Below, in pieces: positions 52,599-60,255 of a stretch of 64,000 bases of DNA; the stretch's first letter is position 1, and each line of letters begins with the position of its first letter. Source of the DNA: Butyrivibrio sp. NC2007 (GTDB taxonomy: Bacteria; Bacillota; Clostridia; Lachnospirales; Lachnospiraceae); the NCBI RefSeq assembly GCF_000421405.1, contig NZ_ATWY01000007.1:97142-161141 (forward strand), read 5' to 3'. The position numbers were made by a program, and so were the translations under genes. The notes below the pieces were generated by a model. The model worked only from the letters and a program-made list of their open reading frames with translations, made no database searches and had not been told where the DNA came from.

Positions 52599-53855
52599 AT
52601 GCAAGGAATGCAAATGTTCTTTGAACAACTGAATAATGTCTTTGAATTTGTATGCGTTTATTATTCGACCATACTTGGTTTTTGTGCAATCATATCGATT
52701 TTTGTAATGGGAATTATCATGGCCTTAAGGAGTAGCGTGTTTGCCGGGCATGTCTTTGGCAGAGCTGCTTTGTGGTGCATGCTGATTCCTGTTTTATTTT
52801 GCGGAAAACTAAGAGCTTATTTTGAGACAAGAGTTGGTGTACGTACCATATTCAGGTGGTATAGCTTTTTGTCAGAGCATAGATGGATATGCGCCGTGTA
52901 TATGGCTGGGATTATAGCATTTGCAGCACTGCTTGTTTATAGGCGCGTCAGACTAAAACGCCTTATCAGGTTCATGACCGATTCGGAAGATCACTTATCC
53001 GTGTATCCTGTCAAAGTGTTTGCGGGTAAAGCATCGTCTTTCTGCCTGGGATGCTTTAAGCCGGTTATTGTAGTGCCGGACAGCTTACAAGGTGCAGAAA
53101 GAGGCGTTGTGATAAAGCATGAAGAGACGCATATAAGGCTCGGACATCTGTGGATATTGCTGGCTTACGATATTCTTCGGACTCTCCTCTGGCCCAATGT
53201 CCTGCTTCATTTAGGCGTTCGATATTTGAAAAGAGATCTTGAAGATATTTGTGATTTGGTAACGATTCAGAGAAACAATATCGATACGGGATTTTACGGG
53301 CGCGTAATTCTTGACTGTGCAAAAGACATGTCTGACAGCGGGAGAAAGATCGGATATGAAAGCGGAATGTCTTTTACCACGGATGATAATTACAAGGCCT
53401 TGAGAAAGAGACTTGAGCAGATAGTAAGGGAAAGGGCATACGATCCGAAAGCTGTGCTGAGCGGGGCTGTAATCCTAGTGATGGTGGTTTGCGCTGTGAT
53501 CGGACTTATAAAGGCTAATTCCTATAAGAGAACCAATGACATGGGCCAGGTCTGTTCCATGTGCTATACAGGTGATCTGGATTCTATATTTGTAGATGAC
53601 GACCAGTCTATTGTGACATATTATGACGACGAGTATATATCAATAAACGCCCAAGCCCTTCTTGAGCAGTACCCTGAAGCCAAGAGTGGCGAAGGATGGT
53701 TCTATTTCTCAGTGGGTGGTTACTACAAGATCCCCGGAATCGGTGGCAGCGTAAGCTGGGGAGAGCTCGATGCAAAAGATATCAACGAGAGCATCATCAT
53801 TATCCCCAACCACTCAGACATCGACATCTTCGAGCGCCTCATCATGTGGTTATGA
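52599..53855 (+). CDS. BlaR1/MecR1-like M56-family membrane metallopeptidase, without penicillin-sensor domain
   Basis: A 418-residue protein with several N-terminal hydrophobic helices and the zinc motif KHEETHIRLGH (HExxH) followed by the family Glu/Asp region DLEDICDLVTIQ. A further helix near residue 290 is followed by a short C-terminal domain of about 110 residues instead of the penicillin-binding sensor of BlaR1, so the inducing signal is unknown. The frame opens at ATG52581, but AAGGGAG favours ATG52599. The stop codon TGA53853-53855 is the first three bases of a 33-bp repeat. Confidence 0.85.
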   Translation: MQGMQMFFEQLNNVFEFVCVYYSTILGFCAIISIFVMGIIMALRSSVFAGHVFGRAALWCMLIPVLFCGKLRAYFETRVGVRTIFRWYSFLSEHRWICAVYMAGIIAFAALLVYRRVRLKRLIRFMTDSEDHLSVYPVKVFAGKASSFCLGCFKPVIVVPDSLQGAERGVVIKHEETHIRLGHLWILLAYDILRTLLWPNVLLHLGVRYLKRDLEDICDLVTIQRNNIDTGFYGRVILDCAKDMSDSGRKIGYESGMSFTTDDNYKALRKRLEQIVRERAYDPKAVLSGAVILVMVVCAVIGLIKANSYKRTNDMGQVCSMCYTGDLDSIFVDDDQSIVTYYDDEYISINAQALLEQYPEAKSGEGWFYFSVGGYYKIPGIGGSVSWGELDAKDINESIIIIPNHSDIDIFERLIMWL

Positions 53856-53935
53856 CCCCTGGGGACGGAGTCAAGGGCTCATTTTTGACCCCTGGGGACG
53901 GAGGTGAGGGTTCATTTTTGAAGCCAGGGAACAGG
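53853..53935 (+). repeat. 33-bp repeat family, locus 2 (direct tandem)
   Basis: Units start with TGA at 53853 and 53886; a degenerate third starts at 53919, each 33 bp apart. The first TGA is the stop codon of the M56 peptidase gene, and the last copy runs into the ribosome site AGGAGGTGG of the next gene. Confidence 0.88.
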
Positions 53936-53945
53936 AGGTGGTTAT

Positions 53946-54797
53946 GTGAACGGATGGGAAGTCACGGTAAGTGGCAATACAACTCATTACAGAAAAAGAC
54001 TCTATGATGCATACGGCAATCATGTCGGAACCATAGGAATCTGCAAGCCTACCAAGCAGACCGGTAAGAAAAAGAAACCGGCACTGTACAGTTTTAAGCA
54101 GGTTTCATCCCAGGTTTTGCAGGCCAAGACCTCCACAAAAGCCATGCAGGTATCGAACAGTATCAGGGCGAAGATAGCTCTTTTGAAAAAGCAACTAAAG
54201 AACGGGGATGTAGATGAAGAAGAGGTACTGAGGGCAATCCTTCATGCGGAGATGGTTCAAAGAGCTTGTGAAAAGAAAAAGAAGAACCTGAAAATGGAAG
54301 AAACTGCGGAGAGGAATATCAAGGCTGAGGAGGAAATGCCTGTAGAGACGGAGGAAGCACCTGATGAAGCGGAATCCGAAGAAGAGATAAAAGAGCTTGA
54401 GCAGGCCGAGTTTGAAGCCCTTATGGAAAAGTTAGAGCTCAGCGCTGATGAGATGATGGAAATGGCGGAAGAGACGGTAGAGCTGGATGAGGAGCTTGAT
54501 GAAATGGCTGAGGCTCTCTCAGGATCCATGACGCCGGAGGACTTAGAGCAGCTCAAGGTCAAGCACAGATCGGACGAAGCCAGAGACATATTGAAGGCGG
54601 ATCTTAAGTATTTGAAGGCACTGTTTGACCGGCTCCAGTCGGAAAAAGAGAATGCCGGAAAAAGCTCTTTTGCAGGAGCAGGGGCATACGACAGCGGAGT
54701 GATGCTATCGCTGGGAGGTGTGGACATGGCTGTTGTGGATGCAGGAACGACAAGTGCACCGGCAGAAACAGGCGGGACATTTGATGTAGGGGTATGA
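53946..54797 (+). CDS. Unknown acidic low-complexity protein of the 52-61 kb cluster
   Basis: A 283-residue protein with no signal peptide or membrane helix. The first 60 residues (NGWEVTVSGNTTHYRKRLYD, HVGTIGICKP) look like a small folded domain; 80-220 is a Glu-rich, helical region (ETEEAPDEAESEEEIKELEQ) probably forming a coiled coil; the C terminus is Gly/Ala-rich. The start is GTG53946 behind AGGAGGTGG, directly after a repeat. I do not recognise the family. It is followed by three more unknown proteins, suggesting a shared assembly. Confidence 0.75.
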   Translation: MNGWEVTVSGNTTHYRKRLYDAYGNHVGTIGICKPTKQTGKKKKPALYSFKQVSSQVLQAKTSTKAMQVSNSIRAKIALLKKQLKNGDVDEEEVLRAILHAEMVQRACEKKKKNLKMEETAERNIKAEEEMPVETEEAPDEAESEEEIKELEQAEFEALMEKLELSADEMMEMAEETVELDEELDEMAEALSGSMTPEDLEQLKVKHRSDEARDILKADLKYLKALFDRLQSEKENAGKSSFAGAGAYDSGVMLSLGGVDMAVVDAGTTSAPAETGGTFDVGV

Positions 54798-54841
54798 GAT
54801 ATTTTTTTTTGAACAATAGATTAACAGATGTTAATGGATTT

Positions 54842-54907
54842 TGAGCCCCGGGGACGGAGTCAGTGGCTCATTTTTGAGCCCTGGGGACGGAGTCAAGGGA
54901 TCATTTT
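54842..54907 (+). repeat. 33-bp repeat family, locus 3 (direct tandem)
   Basis: Two direct units begin with TGA at 54842 and 54875 and end 11 nt before the ribosome site of the next gene. Confidence 0.9.
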
Positions 54908-54933
54908 GTGGAAGAACAAAGGAGGTAACATTT

Positions 54934-55590
54934 ATGAGCATAGGAATCAACACAAATTATGGAACGAATAATTTAGTTGGCATCAGTGGCAATACCGAGC
55001 CGGCGTGGATCAAGGATGATGATAAGGAAAAAGAGAAAGCATCTTCCGCAGCACAACCCGGAGTTATCTATGAAAAGCAGGATGCCAATGCGAAGGCTGC
55101 AAAAAGCGAGAAGGATGATGAAAAGGCTATTTATAAGAAGTCCAAAGAAGACCGGGCAGCCATAGTTCAGCAGCTCAAGGCCGCCGAGGAGCAGCAGAGG
55201 AACAATCTTATCTCAATTGTGCAGAAAACGCTGCAAGGCCAGGTGGGAGCCTTCGGAACAGCCAAGGGCGATGACTTCTGGAGGCAGCTCGCCGGTGGTA
55301 ACTTCAAGGTTGATGCTGCGACCAAGGCTCAGGCGCAAAAAGATATTTCGGAAGACGGCTATTATGGCGTGAAGCAGACTTCCCAGAGGCTCTTTGATTT
55401 CGCATCAGCCCTTGCCGGCGACGACGTGGACAAGATGAAAGAGATGCAAAAGGCCATGGAAAAGGGCTTCAAGCAGGCAACGAAGACCTGGGGAAGAGAG
55501 CTTCCTTCAATCTGCAAGGAAACAATGAATGCGGCGAACAAGCTGTTTGAGGATTACTACAGTTCAAAAGAGAAAGGAACAGAAGTATGA
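54934..55590 (+). CDS. Unknown soluble protein of the 52-61 kb cluster
   Basis: A 218-residue protein starting MSIGINTNYGTNNLVGISGN, then a Lys/Glu/Ala-rich helical stretch (30-85) and a second half with WRQLAGGNFKVDAATKAQAQ and FDFASALAGDDVDKMKEMQK. There is no signal peptide, membrane helix or known motif. An upstream in-frame TTG reads through the repeat, but ATG54934 has AAAGGAGGT at 7 nt and is the true start. The Asn/Gly-rich N terminus without a signal sequence is shared in style with the other unknown proteins here and could be a non-classical secretion signal; that is inference. Confidence 0.78.
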   Translation: MSIGINTNYGTNNLVGISGNTEPAWIKDDDKEKEKASSAAQPGVIYEKQDANAKAAKSEKDDEKAIYKKSKEDRAAIVQQLKAAEEQQRNNLISIVQKTLQGQVGAFGTAKGDDFWRQLAGGNFKVDAATKAQAQKDISEDGYYGVKQTSQRLFDFASALAGDDVDKMKEMQKAMEKGFKQATKTWGRELPSICKETMNAANKLFEDYYSSKEKGTEV

Positions 55591-55592
55591 AG

Positions 55593-55660
55593 ATTTGTGA
55601 CATAAATGAATCCATTGGTGACATTTCTATAAGCTGCTAAAGGTTATATGCCGATATAAC
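55593..55660 (+). promoter_or_regulatory. LytTR-type paired box and -10 element upstream of the 55704 gene
   Basis: ATTTGTGACAT (55593-55603) and ATTGGTGACAT (55614-55624) are direct repeats exactly 21 bp apart; TATAAC at 55655-55660 is a likely -10 and no good -35 exists, as in activator-dependent promoters. The same box pair and similar spacing to the -10 recur at 57869. Confidence 0.65.
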
Positions 55661-55703
55661 AGAAAAGGAGTTGTGTCGTTCATGTACACGGAGGTAGATG
55701 ATT

Positions 55704-56600
55704 ATGACCGGAATCAATATTACTTCGCTGGATAGGCAGGTAAAAGACATTGGTCAGGAAATTTACGCTGCGAAACAGCAGCGAGATGAGAAGCTGGCTA
55801 AGTCTTCGCCTGAAAATAAAGATGGTGGTTTGCAGAAAGCCATCCATGAAAAACTCAGTGATAGATCAAACGTAGCTTTTGGTGACACGGCAGCTACGCT
55901 TTCTATCTCTGCGCTTGGAGCAGAAGAGCTGGAGAAAGTCAGAAATTCCTGGAATAACCATACGGTAAGTTCACTGTACAGAACAGAGATTCCAATCAAC
56001 AAGAATGCCGAAGGTGCGTACAAGATAGGCGGAGTTTCTTTTACCGAAGAAGAGTTTACTGCAGCCAGAGAGCTTGTGACGGATACAAGCAGTCAGCTCA
56101 AAACCGGATACCTGAGCTACAGGGATTATGCCAAGATGGAAGTCGCGCAGAAGGTTGTGGAAAACAGCGCTGCTGCGGGATTTAGCGCAGAACAGGCCAA
56201 GGTAATCAGCCGGGCTATGAAGGACTACAACAGCAGCCTGGTAGAGCGGCAGAATGAAATGCTTTCGGGCAGAACTACACGTGTGAACAATGATCCTGAG
56301 TCAGGAAGATACTTTGGAGTCGAGGTTCTGGTGCCCGGAAGCGTTACAGAATCAGGAATACCAAGATATGCCAGCACGGACATTGCTACGGACAGGGAGC
56401 TGATAAAAACGCTACGCGACAGTATAGGGGCAGTTGATATTGCCGGCAAAGACGCTGCATCTGAGCTTAAAGCTCTTTATCATGATATTATGAAGCCCGC
56501 ATATGCTGCGCAGTACCCATTCCAGAGGGAATCTGATATAAATGACGCTTTGGATAAAGACGTAAAAGAGCTTATGGCACTTATAGATGTAGAGAAGTGA
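55704..56600 (+). CDS. Unknown soluble protein with probable LytTR-controlled promoter
   Basis: A 298-residue protein beginning MTGINITSLDRQVKDIGQEI, helical for most of its length, with no signal, membrane segment or catalytic motif I recognise. VGVEV-type and GKDAASELKALYHDIMKPAY segments suggest a folded C-terminal half. ATG55704 is 8 nt from GGAGGT; ATG55698 is too close. A 17-codon frame (ATG55683) with its own AAAAGGAG site overlaps the start in another frame and could couple translation. The promoter carries the paired 21-bp-spaced boxes also found before the LytTR regulator gene. Confidence 0.75.
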   Translation: MTGINITSLDRQVKDIGQEIYAAKQQRDEKLAKSSPENKDGGLQKAIHEKLSDRSNVAFGDTAATLSISALGAEELEKVRNSWNNHTVSSLYRTEIPINKNAEGAYKIGGVSFTEEEFTAARELVTDTSSQLKTGYLSYRDYAKMEVAQKVVENSAAAGFSAEQAKVISRAMKDYNSSLVERQNEMLSGRTTRVNNDPESGRYFGVEVLVPGSVTESGIPRYASTDIATDRELIKTLRDSIGAVDIAGKDAASELKALYHDIMKPAYAAQYPFQRESDINDALDKDVKELMALIDVEK

Positions 56601-56619
56601 TATGAGATTTGCTCATAAA

Positions 56620-56687
56620 AAATGAGCCCATGACTCCGTCCCTAGGGATCAAAAATGAGCCATGGGGACGGAGTCATGGGTTCATTT
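56620..56687. repeat. 33-bp repeat family, locus 4 (inverted pair)
   Basis: Units 56620-56651 and 56656-56687 face each other around AAAA, forming a 32-bp imperfect stem just before the ribosome site of the next gene. Confidence 0.9.
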
Positions 56688-56702
56688 CGGAGGTAACAAA
56701 TT

Positions 56703-57728
56703 ATGAGGATACAACAGAACCCCTTTCAGGGAAATGACAATACACAGATGATTTCAGGCGCTGCAAATGCACAGAACAAGAATGGCAACATGAATTCGAT
56801 TTCCGGCGCAAACCTTAAGGGTGAGAGCCTTATAGCTCAGCGTCAGGGGCTTGCAAGAAAGCAGGCTCTTAAGGTTGTCTCCGATGCTTTTGGAGGCGAG
56901 AAGAAGCTTGATGCGCAGATGCAGGGGATCAAGGATGAGATCAAGCGCCTGCAGGATGTGATAAATGAGAAGCGCACTGATACCAGGGACAATGATGCCA
57001 GATTAAAAGAACTTCAGGAACAATATGGGATAGATCCGGACAGCGAAGAGAACAAGAACCTGGAGCAGCTTGCCTTTAAAATGAATCACTCCAAAGACGG
57101 ACTATCCGATGAGGAGAAGGGCAAGCTATCCGAGTATCAGCAACAGGCTCTTTACTATGTGGCAAAGAATCAGCAGAATGCGCTTGATATCGACCAGGCC
57201 AAGGCTCAGCAGGCCGGAAATGTCCAGGGATATGCAGATATGAAAAGAGAGCGTGCAAAATCCCAGGACATGCTCAAGGCACAGGATGCAGCTGAGGAGA
57301 TCATGGAAGCTTCGAATGATGAGACGGTAGCTCTTTTGACTCAGGAAATGATCGAGCATGTGGATGAAGAGCAGAAGGAGCGCGAAGAAGAGGCAAAAGA
57401 GGCTGCGGAAAAGAAGAAAGAAGAGAAGAAGGAAGAGGCGAAGAAGCTTGAAAAAGAAGCCATGCAGCAGGAAATGATCGAGAACATCAAGGAACATGCT
57501 GCAGAGAGCCAGAGGAGCGGCGCCGATGCAAAAAGAGCTGTCGCAAGGCGTGAGCGAGCCGAGGCAGAGCGGATGGATGCCGAAGGCACACAGAAGACCA
57601 TTATTTCTGAGGGCGCTTCCATGGAGGATACACAGAATGCGGTTAATTCCGAGATTACTAATATTCTAAATAAGCTGAGTCTTCTTTCGAATGATGTAAA
57701 GGGAAGCGCAATAGATAATCAGATATGA
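56703..57728 (+). CDS. Unknown coiled-coil protein of the 52-61 kb cluster
   Basis: A 341-residue highly charged protein. The N terminus RIQQNPFQGNDNTQMISGAA is Asn/Gln/Gly-rich and flexible; residues 75-290 form long helices, including KEAAEKKKEEKKEEAKKLEK, almost certainly a coiled coil. A helical C terminus follows. No signal peptide or membrane segment is seen. GGAGGT lies 8 nt before ATG56703, right after a palindromic repeat. Its stop codon (57726-57728) is supplied by the TGA that opens the next repeat. The family is not recognised; a structural or scaffold role is plausible. Confidence 0.78.
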   Translation: MRIQQNPFQGNDNTQMISGAANAQNKNGNMNSISGANLKGESLIAQRQGLARKQALKVVSDAFGGEKKLDAQMQGIKDEIKRLQDVINEKRTDTRDNDARLKELQEQYGIDPDSEENKNLEQLAFKMNHSKDGLSDEEKGKLSEYQQQALYYVAKNQQNALDIDQAKAQQAGNVQGYADMKRERAKSQDMLKAQDAAEEIMEASNDETVALLTQEMIEHVDEEQKEREEEAKEAAEKKKEEKKEEAKKLEKEAMQQEMIENIKEHAAESQRSGADAKRAVARRERAEAERMDAEGTQKTIISEGASMEDTQNAVNSEITNILNKLSLLSNDVKGSAIDNQI

Positions 57729-57803
57729 ACCCCGGGGACGGAGTCAGGGGACCATTTTCAGAAAATTCTGAAAATGAACCACTGACTCCGTCCCTAGGGC
57801 TCA
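57726..57803. repeat. 33-bp repeat family, locus 5 (inverted pair with inner palindrome)
   Basis: Two units in inverted orientation enclose TTTTCAGA-AAAT-TCTGAAAA. The opening TGA is the stop codon of the coiled-coil gene. The long stem may end or stabilise the transcript. Confidence 0.9.
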
Positions 57804-57868
57804 GAATCAAGGATGCGCATTATTTCAATGGAATGAAAACATTGGAATGATGCGCTTTTTAATTGTCC

Positions 57869-57935
57869 ATTCGTAACATAAAAATGGCTATTCATGACAT
57901 GGATAAAGCCTACGCAAATGTTCTGATGCTATGAT
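57869..57935 (+). promoter_or_regulatory. LytTR-type paired box and -10 element upstream of the LytTR regulator gene
   Basis: ATTCGTAACAT (57869-57879) and ATTCATGACAT (57890-57900) are direct repeats exactly 21 bp apart. TATGAT at 57930-57935 is 29 nt beyond, nearly the same layout as at 55593 (30 nt). This is the spacing used by AgrA/ComE-type regulators and suggests autoregulation. Confidence 0.65.
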
Positions 57936-57964
57936 TTATGCATAAACAGACAAGAGGATGAAAT

Positions 57965-58726
57965 ATGAATAAGTACTGTATAGCGATTTGTGATGATGAA
58001 GAGCCGGTGAGATGTCTTTTACGCGAATGGACAAGGACAAGTACGCCGGGTGCAGAGGTTAAGGAATACTCAGGTGGCAAAGAGCTGCTAAAGGATATCG
58101 ATGAAGGTCTTAGGCTTGATGTGTTGTTCCTTGATATTGCCCTGGAGGAGAGTGATGGCTTTGAGACAGCAAAAGAGCTGGAAAAGAAAATAGAGTCAAC
58201 CGGAAAGAGTATGCGCGCTTCAAGGCCTCTTATCATTTTTGTTACCGGAATCCCTGACAGAATGGGAGATGCGTTTGAGGTAAAGGCTTTTGATTATCTG
58301 ATAAAGCCGGTTTCAAAAGATATATTTGAGAGTGATCTGCACCGGGCAATTGAGGAGCTAAAACGACTTGATGCACAGCTCATATGCGAAACTTCATATC
58401 ACAGCAAAGAGGATTTCATTACAGTGCAGATTGGAAAAGAGTCTGTGACTTTGAGGGTAAAAGACATTCTCTATGTTGAAAGCTCCGGAAGAAAAGCAGT
58501 AGTGCATATGAAGGATAAACGCTATGAAATCTACAGACAGATGGCCGGACTTGAAGAGGAACTGGGAAAAGAATTTTTCAGAATCCACAGGGGATATCTG
58601 GTTAATATGAAGCATATTAAAGGGTACTCGAGGTCTGAGGTTCAGATAGATAACGGAGATCTTCTTATAATGTCCAAATATAAATACCAGGAATTTGTAA
58701 AAGCATATATGGATTACATATCCTAA
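57965..58726 (+). CDS. LytTR-family response regulator (AgrA-like)
   Basis: A 253-residue regulator. The receiver (1-125) has CDDEE, the acceptor Asp in LFLDIALEESDG, Thr in IIFVTGIPD and Lys in YLIKPVS. The LytTR DNA-binding domain (about 140-250) is shown by ITVQIGKESVTLRVKDILYV, ESSGRKAVVHM and FFRIHRGYLVNMKHIKGYS. It binds paired direct repeats in DNA; matching pairs lie just upstream of its own gene and of the 55704 gene. AAGAGGATG precedes ATG57965. The cognate kinase follows 14 nt later. Confidence 0.93.
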   Translation: MNKYCIAICDDEEPVRCLLREWTRTSTPGAEVKEYSGGKELLKDIDEGLRLDVLFLDIALEESDGFETAKELEKKIESTGKSMRASRPLIIFVTGIPDRMGDAFEVKAFDYLIKPVSKDIFESDLHRAIEELKRLDAQLICETSYHSKEDFITVQIGKESVTLRVKDILYVESSGRKAVVHMKDKRYEIYRQMAGLEEELGKEFFRIHRGYLVNMKHIKGYSRSEVQIDNGDLLIMSKYKYQEFVKAYMDYIS

Positions 58727-58740
58727 AAAGCGGAGGGGTT

Positions 58741-60171
58741 ATGACCGAAGAACAGATCAGGATAGCTCAGCAGTTATACGGAATAATAATGATTCTTATC
58801 AGGGGAGCGTTTTTGGGATTGTTTTTGGATCTTTTTCTGGAAAAAGAGATATTGAACAGAGCAAAGATAATTATGATATCAGCAGTCATGACTATCATCG
58901 GGCTAATTCTCTTTGCCATACCTTTCTCAACAAGAGGACTGTACAGCCTCATCGGACTTATCGTCATAGCCATAGTCTTTTGGCTGATCAATCCCAAAGT
59001 GCTGCCTCACTCGATATTTGTTTTCTTTTTGTGGAACAATGTCTTTTACGTATGGTATCTTGCAAACTTCGCAATCTTCAATGAAATTACAGATAAGGTC
59101 ACAGGAGCAATTGATTATTCAAAGGAAGGTGCCATAGAGCGTTTGTGGCTTTGGATGTTTGCATTTATAGTGGCGCAGATTGTCTTTATGGCACTTACGC
59201 TTTTTGGCGAATACCTGGTAGTAAGAAAACTCTGTCAAAAGAAATATGACATGTCCTGGACGGAAGCTCTTTATCTGTCAGCTTATTCGGCGGTCTCGTA
59301 CATTATCTGTTACATGATTGCCGATGTCATGGTGGTTCCTTTGGAAAAAGAGGTATTCTTTTTATTGGACGAAAAGAGAGGAATGGTATTTACACTTCCT
59401 CTGCTTGCACTGCTGCTATTCATAGGCGAGATATCTGCCATTGCTACCTGGCAGAGGTACAGACGGCTCAAGGAAGAGGAACTGCGACTTCAGGAGGAAC
59501 TTAAGCAGCAGGAATTTATCAGGAAGAAGATAGAGTACACAGAAAAATATCATGACCGCATCAGGACGCTCAGGCACGATATGGCCGGAAAACTAATGAT
59601 ACTAAAGAGCTTTTTGGAAAATGAAAGATATGAAGATGCTTCGAAGTTTCTTGGTGAAATGAACATAGAACTAAGCATGAATAGCATGCGGATTTCTACA
59701 GGAAACCCAGTCACCGATATAGTGATAAACGAGGCAGCAGGCCAAGCGGACAATCTAAAATGTGAATTTCGGGCAGACTTCTCTTTTCCCAAAGAAAGCG
59801 GTATTGGCGCTACAGACGTGGGAATCATATTGAATAACCTGCTGGACAATGCACTGGAAGCTGTGGCAGCAATCCCGGAAAACGAAAGGTACATAAAACT
59901 TACGGGAGAGTTTAGGGAGAACTTTTTCCTGATAAAAGCCGAGAACTCTTTTGACGGAGTGCTGAAAAGAGACTTGGATGGCAATATAGTGAGCAGGAAG
60001 AGACAGCAAACCGATGAAGAACTTCATGGAATTGGGCTAAAGAGTGTGATGAGCATTGCGGATAAATATCTTGGGACAATGGATATCAGTTCAGAGAATA
60101 AGGTATTCATGGTTAGAGTTATGCTCCAAAGCATGGAAGATGACTATTCATTACATAAAAATGTCCGTTGA
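58741..60171 (+). CDS. GHKL-family sensor histidine kinase (AgrC-like)
   Basis: A 476-residue membrane kinase. Six hydrophobic segments occupy residues 5-235, a coiled-coil linker (RYRRLKEEELRLQEELKQQ) follows, then the short His box RIRTLRHDMAGKLMILKSFL and a GHKL ATPase with LNNLLDNALEAVAAI and GIGLKSVMSIADKY. The layout matches peptide-sensing AgrC-type kinases, but no AgrB protease or pro-peptide gene is nearby, so the signal is unknown. GGAGGGG precedes ATG58741. It is co-transcribed with the LytTR regulator. Confidence 0.92.
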   Translation: MTEEQIRIAQQLYGIIMILIRGAFLGLFLDLFLEKEILNRAKIIMISAVMTIIGLILFAIPFSTRGLYSLIGLIVIAIVFWLINPKVLPHSIFVFFLWNNVFYVWYLANFAIFNEITDKVTGAIDYSKEGAIERLWLWMFAFIVAQIVFMALTLFGEYLVVRKLCQKKYDMSWTEALYLSAYSAVSYIICYMIADVMVVPLEKEVFFLLDEKRGMVFTLPLLALLLFIGEISAIATWQRYRRLKEEELRLQEELKQQEFIRKKIEYTEKYHDRIRTLRHDMAGKLMILKSFLENERYEDASKFLGEMNIELSMNSMRISTGNPVTDIVINEAAGQADNLKCEFRADFSFPKESGIGATDVGIILNNLLDNALEAVAAIPENERYIKLTGEFRENFFLIKAENSFDGVLKRDLDGNIVSRKRQQTDEELHGIGLKSVMSIADKYLGTMDISSENKVFMVRVMLQSMEDDYSLHKNVR

Positions 60172-60255
60172 TGCAATAGCTATTTATCCGGATATCTTCA
60201 TAGTCGATACCTGTAATGTAACAGTAAAGCGCTGGAATTGTGAGGTAAACAGAAT

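Noticed and set aside
54841..54933. In-frame upstream extension of the 54934 protein through the repeat, giving PGDGVxGSFLS peptide repeats
   Set aside because: The frame is kept only because the repeat is 33 bp; the strong ribosome site lies directly before ATG54934.
57965..60255. Complete agr quorum-sensing locus
   Set aside because: No AgrB-like protease or AgrD-like peptide frame was found next to the regulator and kinase.
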